Shown: positions 33,401-40,762 of the stretch, piece by piece | Layout: the number at the start of each line of letters is the position of its first letter | How positions within the stretch are numbered: position 1 is the stretch's first letter | Assembly (NCBI GenBank): GCA_041918175.1 | Contig: JAYRWE010000129.1 | Location: 62,001 to 126,000 of the forward strand | Length of the DNA stretch: 64,000 nt | Direction: 5' to 3' | Source of the DNA: JABWAN01 sp041918175 | GTDB lineage: Bacteria; Zhuqueibacterota; Zhuqueibacteria; Zhuqueibacterales; Zhuqueibacteraceae | The notes under the pieces: model-generated | What the model was told of the DNA's origin: nothing | Databases searched by the model: none | The model's input: the letters and a program-made list of their open reading frames with translations, nothing else | Position numbers and translations under genes: made by a program

Positions 33401-35510
33401 TGCTTTTTTTGATAAAGACTCGCTCGCTTGGCAAGTAGCAAGTTTGCAAGCGGGCAATGAAGATTCGATCAATGTCACGGTGCGGCTTGCGGCGAACGTG
33501 CCGCGCACTTTGGAGCAACTACTCTCCGAAGCACAGCTCTTCTTTGCGAATGACACGACGCCTTCGAACAACGCCGCATTCGATACTGTGCGCGTCATTC
33601 ATCCGCAATCGCCGCCGAACAACAATACCGATCTCGCGCTCGCGATGAGTTCAATCACAGACACGAGCATCTTCGTGAATGGCAAACTCGTTCGCGCAAC
33701 GAAGCCTGGCGATGAGTACGAGTATCACATAAAGCTGCGCAATCACGGGCCGCGCGCTGCGAGCAACATTCGCATTCGCCAACTCTTGCCCGACTCCGTG
33801 AGTTTTGTGCGCGCCTTGCTTGCGCCTTCTTTTGTTGATAAAGACTCGCTCGCTTGGCAGGTGGCAAGTTTGCAAGCGGGTAATGAAGATTCGATTAGTG
33901 TTACCGTAAAGCTCGCTTCGAATGTGCCGCAAACCCTCGCGCTTTTATCCAGCGAAGCAAGGCTTTTCTTTGCGAATGACACCACGCCAGCGAATAACGC
34001 GGCATTCGATACTGTACGTGTGCTTCATGCTCCGCCGCCGCCTCTGCTCACAAACATCGCGATAACACAGCGCGCGCAGACCGACTCGTTCGCTGTGGTT
34101 GGAAATGATACTTTGCGCTTCGCGCGGCCGGGCGAAACGTATCGCTATCGCATTACTGTTTCGAATACAAGCACCGTCGCCGCGCAGAATGTGATCGTCA
34201 CCAACTTCCTGCCTGATTCGATTCGCGCGAGCAATATTTTGCCGAGCGCGCAGCTTGTGACGAACGACTCGCTGCAATGGCGATTCGCGACGCTTGCGCC
34301 ATTGAGCCAAATCGTTTTGACTTTCGAAGCGACCGTTGCGGCGCAGATGCCCCTCGGCACGAATCTTTTAATCAACACCACAAAAGGCAGCGCAGCGAAC
34401 GAAGACCCGGCGCAGCTTGCGAACAATGTCTCGGTCGATACGGTTTTCAATGTCGTCGCGCCGCCGCCGATTCCGAAGGCGGTGTTGCGCGTTTGGCAAA
34501 TCGCGGCCACGGATTCGTTCGCAGTGAGCGGCAATGACACGCTGCGTTTCGCGCGCACGGGCGAGACGTATCGCTACACGCTCGCGGTGAGCAACGAGAG
34601 CGACAACGAAGCGTTGAACGTGCGGCTCATCGATTTTCTCCCCGACGCGATTGCAGCGAGCGCGTTTCAACCCACGCCGAGTTTCGCGAACAATGATTCT
34701 GTGCGTTGGGCGCTCGGCAATCTCGCGCCGCGCACACGGCGGTCGTTTACTTTTAATGCGACTGTGCCGAGCGTCATGCCCGTGGGCACGAATCTACTCA
34801 TTAACAAAATTGTTGCTCGCGCGGACAATCTCGATCTCGCGTTGAGCCGCGTGAGCGCGAGCGATACCGTGCGCAATATCGTGCGCCCGTTGCCACCGCT
34901 GCTCACGCCGTTGATCGAAGCGCGCCCGCCGGTGGTAAATGTCGGCGAAAAAGTTTTTGTGCGCGTGCAAGTGCTCGATGCGATCAGCGCGTGGGACTTG
35001 TGGGCGCACTTCGCGGACGGCGGCATCGACTCCTCGTTTGCAGATGCCTTCATTGCAGCAAACCCGCAGCTCACGCCGAATGTTTGGCATGAGATCGAGC
35101 CTTCATTCAACAACACGCGGCTCGTTACTGCGGCAAAGCAAGAGGAACTGCGTTTTGAAATCCGCACGCGCGACCGCTTGCAACGCTTCGCCAATGCGAG
35201 CGCGAGTGTGCTGGTGCAAAGCGGCAACGACATGGCGCTTGACCGCAATGTGTATGAGCCGGATCGTGAAAACGGTTTGAACATCAATTTCAAGCTCAGC
35301 TCGAATCGCAAAGCGCGTTTGGAGGTTTATGATCTCGCGGGCCATTATGTGACCAAGCTCGCGGAGGGCGAATATAACGCGGGCTGGAATACGCACGTGT
35401 GGAACGGCGTGATTGCGGAAGATGGGCGCATCGTGGGCAGCGGCGTGTATCTCGTGTTGCTGCGCGCGGGCGAGTATGAGAGTTGGAAGAAGGTGATCAT
35501 TATCCGATGA
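30405..35510 (+). CDS. Giant secreted VWA-DUF11 repeat protein with type IX-type sorting domain
   Basis: A 1701-residue exported protein. The signal peptide is about residues 1-30 (ending QPSTAQ), from the ATG at 30405. Residues about 145-330 are a von Willebrand A domain with a full MIDAS site (DVSGS at 154-158, Thr218 in GGTAIYDAL, then YTDGNDN). Eight DUF11-type beta domains follow (about 364-1488). Units 2-6 are nearly identical, with a 142-residue period (TDTSIVVNGKLVRATKPG, RQLLPDSVSFVRAS, FFANDTTP). The last 90 residues are a FlgD-like sorting domain (GSGVYLVLLRAGEYESWKKV). The protein is probably a long, metal-binding adhesin displayed on the surface. Its TGA overlaps the ATG of the PorP/OmpA gene, so the two are made together. 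Confidence 0.85.
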   Translation: MIAPTLSRLRLSACISAALVFAFAQPSTAQKPFNLAAGPDTLFVSVNNIAIAGEYALRGKTANFHYPVLSMLSLVDSSSRIVTGLADTVRWLNANETAENGLPITQIWPRLFEYHRDNPLFPPNPDLYQSSPGVSFTEVREWQNFPTSTMLVMDVSGSMQDQIDEAKDANLLYVNLLRTVDRAGVIQFDNTIRSKLAMTNNLAQVRDSINIALPMGGTAIYDALALALQATKNELGRRRVVILYTDGNDNASTTTPQAVIDSAQALGIPIYTVALGFLTSDSVLARISSETGGLFFKSPTEKELASIYVRLSDIVQNFYVMAHGSPDPIRNNTWRTVDVTASLPTRNGRGKGYYFVGAQPQQRATDVALTFTSITDTQVVVNNRSVNAVKPGGTYRYRVRLHNRGPAAASNLRVRQFLPDSVRLLAASRPPLFTDGDSLLWQISNLAAGAEDSILVEARLAANVPNTLQELFSSALLFVANDTTPANNAAFDTVRVLHPQSPPNNNTDLALAMASFTDTSIVVNGKLVRATKPGSEYEYRLKLRNRGPKAASNIRLRQLLPDSVSFVRASLAPSFVDKDSLAWQMASLQAGNEDSINVTVRLAANVPRTLAQLLSEAQLFFANDTTPGNNAAFDTVRVLHPAPPPSNNTDLALAMNSITDTSIVVNGRLVRATKPGSGYEYRLKIRNRGPRNANNIRVRQLLPDSVSFVRASRAPLFVDKDSLAWQMASLQAGNEDSISVTVKLASNVPLGLALLSSEAKLFFANDTTPGNNAAFDTVRVLHPAPPPNNNTDLAMSLASFTDTSIVVNGKLVRATKPGSEYEYRLKVRNHGPRNANNIRVRQLLPDSVSFVRSSRAPFFVDKDSLAWQVASLQAGNEDSINVTVRLAASVPQTLALLFSEAKLFFANDTTPANNASFDTVRVIHPTIPPNNNTDLALAMSSVTDTSIVVNGKLVRATKPGDEYAYRIKLSNRGPKAASNIRIRQLLPDSVSFVRASLAPAFFDKDSLAWQVASLQAGNEDSINVTVRLAANVPRTLEQLLSEAQLFFANDTTPSNNAAFDTVRVIHPQSPPNNNTDLALAMSSITDTSIFVNGKLVRATKPGDEYEYHIKLRNHGPRAASNIRIRQLLPDSVSFVRALLAPSFVDKDSLAWQVASLQAGNEDSISVTVKLASNVPQTLALLSSEARLFFANDTTPANNAAFDTVRVLHAPPPPLLTNIAITQRAQTDSFAVVGNDTLRFARPGETYRYRITVSNTSTVAAQNVIVTNFLPDSIRASNILPSAQLVTNDSLQWRFATLAPLSQIVLTFEATVAAQMPLGTNLLINTTKGSAANEDPAQLANNVSVDTVFNVVAPPPIPKAVLRVWQIAATDSFAVSGNDTLRFARTGETYRYTLAVSNESDNEALNVRLIDFLPDAIAASAFQPTPSFANNDSVRWALGNLAPRTRRSFTFNATVPSVMPVGTNLLINKIVARADNLDLALSRVSASDTVRNIVRPLPPLLTPLIEARPPVVNVGEKVFVRVQVLDAISAWDLWAHFADGGIDSSFADAFIAANPQLTPNVWHEIEPSFNNTRLVTAAKQEELRFEIRTRDRLQRFANASASVLVQSGNDMALDRNVYEPDRENGLNINFKLSSNRKARLEVYDLAGHYVTKLAEGEYNAGWNTHVWNGVIAEDGRIVGSGVYLVLLRAGEYESWKKVIIIR
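31915..34044 (+). repeat. Tandem 426-base coding repeats
   Basis: Five DUF11 units inside the VWA gene repeat with a constant 426-base spacing (for example at 31944, 32370, 32796, 33222 and 33648) and high DNA identity, including CTCGCTTGGCAA and TTGCAAGCGGGCAA in each. Such long direct repeats invite unit gain or loss. Confidence 0.9.
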
Positions 35511-38500
35511 AGAATTTCATTTCACTCTTTGAGCATATGATGATGAAACCATTCGAGCATGCGTCGAACTATTCCCCCCTTGAGGGGGGCCAGGGGGGTG
35601 TTATTCGCGTTGCCTCAAAAACTAAAGCACACCCCCCTAGCCCCCCTCAAGGGGGGAATTGTTGGGTGACCTGCTTCGCAATTATTGTTTGCACGGCGAC
35701 GATGCTCCTCACGCCGCAACTGCTGCACGCGCAAATCCGCCACGGCGCTTCGTTCTTGCGCCTCATGCCCGGGCCGCGACAGCAAGGCCTCGCGAGCAGC
35801 AGCACGGGCGTGATCGATGAGCTTTACACCGTGTATGCGAACCCCGGCGCCACGGGTTTCTTGCGCGAATGGCAATGGTCCGCGAGTTATTCGCGGTGGA
35901 TTGCGGACGTGTATAGCGCTTCGGTGTTTTATGGCCAACGCGTGCGCATGCCGTGGAGTCCTCACACGCGCATTGGGCTTGGCCTCGCATATCAAGGCGT
36001 GCCGGAGTTTGACAGCTCGCAACGTAATGCTGCACAAGCTTCCGCGAGCGACGCGCTCTTCGCCGCGAGTGTGGGGCAGCCGTTTCAAATCGGGCAACAG
36101 CAATTCGCTGCGGGCATAAACGTGAAATATCTCATGAGCAAGCTCGCGCAATATGACGCGAACGTTTGGATTGCCGATATCGGTTTGCTTTATCGCACCA
36201 AAAGATTTGCGCTGCTAAAATCCGGCGGCGTGTTTGAGCACGGCATCTTCTCCGCGGGCGTGGCGCTCACGCAGCTTGGCCCGTCGCTCGAGTTCATCGC
36301 GAGCAAAACGCCGTTGCCGCGCACGTGGCGCATGGGCGCGGCATTCAATGCCGGCACGCACGACGGTTTGCAAATGCAATTCGCGCTCGATTATCATCGC
36401 ACGCAACAAGAGCCGGGCGAAATCAGTTTCGGCACGGAGCTTTCGTGGAATCAGATCGTGTCGTTGCGAGGCGGATATGATTTTGAAAACCGGCTCATCA
36501 GCCCGATTGCGTTTGGCGTGAGCTTTCGGTTTGACGATCGCAAGATGCCGCTGCACAGCGCGCTGCCCGGGCGCAACAATGCGCTACGTTTCGATCTCGC
36601 TGCGGCGGAGGACAATCTGCTCTTCAGCCGTCCGTATCGCGGCGGCATTACGCATCACACCATCGGCCCGGAAAGTTTTAATTGGGGCGGGCCGGCGTAT
36701 GGCGCGATCATCGAGAACGACAGCGTCACGCTCGCATGGGAAGCGACGCGCGATCCGGATTTGTATGATGACGCGCAATACGTGTTGCTCGTGGATCGCG
36801 ATAGCCTCGCATTGGCGCAAACCGTTGCATTGGCCGAGCGCAATGCCGCGGAGTTTTTTAATCAACAAAAGCAAAAAGCTTTCTTTGTGGAGGAAAAGCT
36901 TGGTGCGACGAATTATCTCGTGACGCCGTTGCGCAGCGGAAAATATTTTTGGAGCGTGCTCGCGTATGATGCCGACCAACACGTGCGCGTGATCGGTAGC
37001 GAGAAGCGCCGACTGAACATGTTTCAAGTCGTTGCGCCCGATGCGGAGATCAAAGCAATCACGTTCGATTATCACCCGTGGATCACGGAGGACGAATATC
37101 AAGGCAAGATCAACGTGACGGTCGCGAACACCGGCTTGCGCAAAATTACGGAGCTTGCGCTCGCGCTGTATGATTCGAGTGCGCCGCGCCGCGCATTTGC
37201 AAGCACAGCGACGAGCATGAACGGCGAGAATCACACGCGCGCGCTCATAGGTCGCGCCGCACTCGCCAACTTGCCGCCGGGCACGGAGCAAACCTTCACG
37301 TTCGAATGGAAAACGTCGCAGCACGGTTTGCATCACGTAACCGCGGTGGTCGATGAAGAACGGCGCGTGCTTAAAACGAGCGTGCGCCACGGCGCAGAGT
37401 TTTACACGATTCCGAAAGGACGATTCGCCGCAGGCGACAGCGTGACCGCGTTCGTGCTCGCGCGCGAGGCGTATGAAGTGCCGTTCATCCCGGAAGTTTG
37501 TTTCGAGGCGGGCAGCGCGGAGATCGCGGCGGATTACGTGCGGCGCTGGTATTTGGAGCCGCCGCTGCAAACGCTCGCGCGACGCATGAAGGCGCATCCG
37601 AACACGCGCATCAATTTGCAAGGCTTTGCGGATCCCAATTCGAACGAGCATGACGTTGCGCTTGCGAATGCGCGTGCCGCGGCGGTGCGCGATTCGTTGG
37701 TGCGCTTGGGCGCGGCCGTGGAGCAGATCACGATTTTGCCCGGGCAAGTTTTGCCTCTGCGCCGCACACCGGCGAACGCGGACGATGCGCGTTGGGTGAC
37801 GCATGAGCGGCGTTATGTGCAAATCACGACCGATCTCACCAGCGAATCCGTGTTGTTCGAGTTGGTGGCGTTTGAGGAAGTGGATACGTTGCCGCAGCCC
37901 GTGGCTTTCATCGCGGCGATTGACGGCGCCGTGGCGTTGCGCGAAGCGGCGTTGCAAATCAGCGGCGCAGCACAGGAGCAAATCGCGCTGGCACAGTTGC
38001 AACGCGGCGCGCGTTTGCAAGGCGAGTATGTTTGGGAAGGGCACGGCAAGAGCGCGCGCGTGTGGCAAAATCAAAACGCGGGGTATGCGATTGCGGTGAC
38101 GGATTCGCTGGCGCGCGCGTTTCGCACGCAGCCGCGTTCGGCTTATTTGCGCGCGAGGCCGAAGCTGAAAGCGCAGCACGTGTCGTGGCCGATTCGTTTC
38201 AACGTCACCGCGCCGATGTATGATTTCTATTGGTCGAAGCTGCTCAAGCACATCAACTACATGCTGGCGCAGCCGGACATGCGCATGCGTTTTTCCGGGC
38301 ACGCGTGCGCGATCGGGCCGGAGGCGATCAATCTGCGGCTCTCGCAACGCCGGGCGGAAGAATTTCAGCACGGTTTTTTGCGTTACGCGCAAGGGCAATA
38401 TCCCGGCGCGTTTCAACAAATCGCGGCGCGCACGGGCGAACCGAAAGGCTTCGGCATCCGCCAGCCGATGGCGCTCAATCGCCGCAGTGGCGCGGCCGAT

Positions 38501-38575
38501 ATTCGCGACTTGAATGAAACGCCGCTGGCGAGAAAGTTGAATCGCAGAATCGAAGTGGAGTTTTATTATCCGTAG
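35507..38575 (+). CDS. PorP/PorV-like barrel fused to two OmpA-type domains
   Basis: A 1022-residue outer-membrane protein. The frame starts at an ATG inside the stop of the VWA gene (ATGA). The signal-peptide core is far from the start, at about residues 52-76 (VTCFAIIVCTATMLLTPQLL, then HAQ). Residues about 80-345 look like a PorV/PorP-type barrel (GASFLRLMPGPRQQGLASSS, YTVYANPGATGF). The middle part has Ig-like stretches. Two OmpA-type peptidoglycan-binding domains follow at about 655-762 (VCFEAGSAEIAADY, INLQGFADPNSNEHD) and 895-1022 (RMRFSGHACAIG, RKLNRRIEVEF). PorV/PorP proteins hold or deliver type IX cargo, so this one probably anchors the VWA protein. Residues 22-52 are encoded by a palindromic repeat. 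Confidence 0.78.
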   Translation: MKNFISLFEHMMMKPFEHASNYSPLEGGQGGVIRVASKTKAHPPSPPQGGNCWVTCFAIIVCTATMLLTPQLLHAQIRHGASFLRLMPGPRQQGLASSSTGVIDELYTVYANPGATGFLREWQWSASYSRWIADVYSASVFYGQRVRMPWSPHTRIGLGLAYQGVPEFDSSQRNAAQASASDALFAASVGQPFQIGQQQFAAGINVKYLMSKLAQYDANVWIADIGLLYRTKRFALLKSGGVFEHGIFSAGVALTQLGPSLEFIASKTPLPRTWRMGAAFNAGTHDGLQMQFALDYHRTQQEPGEISFGTELSWNQIVSLRGGYDFENRLISPIAFGVSFRFDDRKMPLHSALPGRNNALRFDLAAAEDNLLFSRPYRGGITHHTIGPESFNWGGPAYGAIIENDSVTLAWEATRDPDLYDDAQYVLLVDRDSLALAQTVALAERNAAEFFNQQKQKAFFVEEKLGATNYLVTPLRSGKYFWSVLAYDADQHVRVIGSEKRRLNMFQVVAPDAEIKAITFDYHPWITEDEYQGKINVTVANTGLRKITELALALYDSSAPRRAFASTATSMNGENHTRALIGRAALANLPPGTEQTFTFEWKTSQHGLHHVTAVVDEERRVLKTSVRHGAEFYTIPKGRFAAGDSVTAFVLAREAYEVPFIPEVCFEAGSAEIAADYVRRWYLEPPLQTLARRMKAHPNTRINLQGFADPNSNEHDVALANARAAAVRDSLVRLGAAVEQITILPGQVLPLRRTPANADDARWVTHERRYVQITTDLTSESVLFELVAFEEVDTLPQPVAFIAAIDGAVALREAALQISGAAQEQIALAQLQRGARLQGEYVWEGHGKSARVWQNQNAGYAIAVTDSLARAFRTQPRSAYLRARPKLKAQHVSWPIRFNVTAPMYDFYWSKLLKHINYMLAQPDMRMRFSGHACAIGPEAINLRLSQRRAEEFQHGFLRYAQGQYPGAFQQIAARTGEPKGFGIRQPMALNRRSGAADIRDLNETPLARKLNRRIEVEFYYP
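35570..35661. repeat. Palindromic element inside a coding sequence (CCCCCCTTGAGGGGGG family)
   Basis: ATTCCCCCCTTGAGGGGGGC, then CAGGGGGGTGT, with inverted arms ACACCCCCCTAGCCCCCCT and CAAGGGGGGAATT after 30 bases of loop. It is read in frame as residues 22-52 of the PorP/OmpA protein (SPLEGGQGGV ... HPPSPPQGG), just before the hydrophobic signal-peptide core. Confidence 0.9.
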
Positions 38576-38613
38576 TTTTGCTTGTTGTCAAGCTGAATGA
38601 TGAAAACGAAGGC

Positions 38614-38646
38614 TCGTAGTGACGCCTGAAGGCGTTACTACGAACG
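38614..38646. repeat. Palindromic repeat family C, compact copy
   Basis: CGTAGTGACGCCTGAAGGCGTTACTACG is an almost perfect palindrome. It includes the stop codon and last codons of the convergent pabBC gene. Confidence 0.85.
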
Positions 38647-40515
38647 CTCAAGCCTCACCCGCACCAACCCTCGCAACGCATTGCATACCCACACCTCCTC
38701 CGCGGCTTCCAACTCTTCTTTTAAAAAAATCTTTTCGGTTAAAGGTAAAGCCTTCGTCGCGAGCAGATGCGCGCGATACACACCGGGCAACACGCCGCAA
38801 GCCAGCGGCGGCGTGTAATATTCGCCGCCATGTTTGATAATCACATTGCTGCGCGCGCCTTCGGTCACTTCGCCGCGTTCGTTTAAAAAAATCGCATCGA
38901 ACCAGCCGCGCGCTTGTGCTTGCGCGAGTTCGCGCGCATAGACTTCGCGGCGCGTGGTTTTATGAAAAAGAAAACGGTCGTGCGAATGCGTGCGCGTTTG
39001 GGCGAAACCGACGACGACGATTTCCGGCAAGTCTTCGAGCGGAGCTATTTGCACGGCGCATTGTCCGCGACGATTGAGCGCGAGTCGCACGCGCAACGTT
39101 GCTGCACGCGTATGTTGTTCGCGCACGGCTTGCTGCAAAGCGTCGAGCACTGCGGCTTCGTTGTATTGAAAATCAAAATACTTCGCCGAGTCGTGCAAGC
39201 GCCGCAAATGTCGAGGCAGCAATGCACAACCGCGCGCGCGCTCCCAACGCATGGTTTCGAGCAACTCAAACTCATGTTGCGGCTCGGTGAGAAAACGTGC
39301 TTTGAGCAGGCATTCGCGATACTCTTGCTTCGGCGCGGAATCCCACACCACGCCGCTGCCAATACCCATCTCAACCACGTTGCTGGTTTGATCAAATACG
39401 AGCGTGCGAATCGCGACGTTGAACACGGCTTTGCGCTGCGGCGCGCAATAACCGATGGCGCCGGTATAAACGCCGCGCGCTCCGTCCTCCAACTCATGAA
39501 TGATTTGCATGGTGCGAATTTTCGGCGCGCCGGTGATGGAGCCGCAGGGAAAGAGCGCGCGCAGCAAATCGACCATCGTGACTTCCGGCCGCACACGCGC
39601 CGTGATCGTTGAAGTCGCTTGCAGTACGGTTTCGTAGCGCTCGCTCTCAAACAAGCGCGGCACGGCCACGCTGCCGATTTCGGCAATGCGGCCCGCGTCG
39701 TTGCGCAGCAGATCGACGATCATCACATTTTCTGCGCGATCTTTTTCGGAGTGAAGCAAAGCAAAGCGTTGCTCTTCATCTTCTCCCAGCGTGCGGCCGC
39801 GGGGCGCGGTGCCTTTCATCGGCTTGAGCGTGAGGCCGAGGCCCTCCCAGCGAAAAAAAAGTTCCGGAGAGAAAGAAAGAAGGTGCTGCTCGGGCAAAGA
39901 TATAAAAGCGGCATAACTCACGCGTTGCGCGCGGCGCAGGCGTTGATACCACGCGGCCGCGGAATTTTGCAGGGGAAATTGCAATTTAAAAGTGAGATTG
40001 ACTTGATAGGTGTCGCCGCATGCGATATAGCTTTTGATCGCGGCAATGGCGTGAGCGTATTCTGCCTCGCTCAAAGTTGGAAGCGGCTCTGCGCTCGGGG
40101 TTTCGTTATGAGCCGTTTGCAATTGCGCATGAATGCCCTGCGCCTCGGCTTCGCCGCAAACAAATCGCTGCGCGTTGTGAGCATAGATGATGGGTTTTTC
40201 ATAAACCCCAAACCAAAGCAGCGGCGTGCGCGCTAAACGCGGCGCAGGCAGAATTTGCTCGAACGCATAGCCGGCTTCATATGCGAGAAAGCCCGCAACG
40301 TAATAGCCCATGCGCACTGCATGTTCGAGCTCATGCAGGCACGCAATGACATTTGCAAGCTCACGACATTGTATCACATGCGCCGGCGACGTGAACAACA
40401 GGCTCTGCGTTTCGTCGGCGGTGACGCGCGTGGTTTCCAACAACACCGCGTCGCGTTGTCGTTCGAGCCAATGCAGTAGTTCGGCCTCGAACAAGCCTTC
40501 GTTGTTGATGAGCAT
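38638..40515 (-). CDS. pabBC: Aminodeoxychorismate synthase component I fused to aminodeoxychorismate lyase
   Basis: A 625-residue fusion for making 4-aminobenzoate, the folate precursor. Residues about 1-375 are a chorismate-binding PabB domain (IKSYIACGDTYQVNLTFKLQ, LKPMKGTAPRG, FPCGSITGAPKIRTMQIIHE). Residues about 390-625 are a class IV aminotransferase/lyase domain, PabC type (FELLETMRWER, FLNERGEVTEGARSNVII, the latter holding the cofactor-proximal Glu). Such PabB-PabC fusions are known in several phyla. The ATG at 40515 (MLINNEG) is used; a TTG at 40533 is an alternative. The stop codon is supplied by a family C palindrome. PabA is not visible here. Confidence 0.9.
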   Translation of the reverse strand: MLINNEGLFEAELLHWLERQRDAVLLETTRVTADETQSLLFTSPAHVIQCRELANVIACLHELEHAVRMGYYVAGFLAYEAGYAFEQILPAPRLARTPLLWFGVYEKPIIYAHNAQRFVCGEAEAQGIHAQLQTAHNETPSAEPLPTLSEAEYAHAIAAIKSYIACGDTYQVNLTFKLQFPLQNSAAAWYQRLRRAQRVSYAAFISLPEQHLLSFSPELFFRWEGLGLTLKPMKGTAPRGRTLGEDEEQRFALLHSEKDRAENVMIVDLLRNDAGRIAEIGSVAVPRLFESERYETVLQATSTITARVRPEVTMVDLLRALFPCGSITGAPKIRTMQIIHELEDGARGVYTGAIGYCAPQRKAVFNVAIRTLVFDQTSNVVEMGIGSGVVWDSAPKQEYRECLLKARFLTEPQHEFELLETMRWERARGCALLPRHLRRLHDSAKYFDFQYNEAAVLDALQQAVREQHTRAATLRVRLALNRRGQCAVQIAPLEDLPEIVVVGFAQTRTHSHDRFLFHKTTRREVYARELAQAQARGWFDAIFLNERGEVTEGARSNVIIKHGGEYYTPPLACGVLPGVYRAHLLATKALPLTEKIFLKEELEAAEEVWVCNALRGLVRVRLERS

Positions 40516-40762
40516 GGGCAATTCTCTTGGCAAAGCACTTTCCTAAACTTTTCAAGCTTAGGAAAACTTTGGTTCCGGTTTGCTTCTCGATTCCAACCAA
40601 ATGCAAGCCGCGGCTTATCCGTGGCTGAACACAACTGAATATAATCATCTCCCCGTGCGTGACAAAACGCTAATCATGTTTTGCAGGAGCACGCGCGCGG
40701 CTTGCAACTCGGCGCGCGGTTCTTTATTATGCCCGGCATTTTTAACCAAACACGAGGACAGT

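Noticed and set aside
31915..34044. Long direct repeats resembling a duplicated mobile element
   Set aside because: They are in-frame DUF11 units with a fixed 426-base period; no transposase or terminal inverted repeats.
36584..38419. A 611-codon antisense frame opposite the PorP/OmpA gene
   Set aside because: It is Arg/His/Leu-rich with no domain pattern, as expected for the complement of a biased coding sequence.
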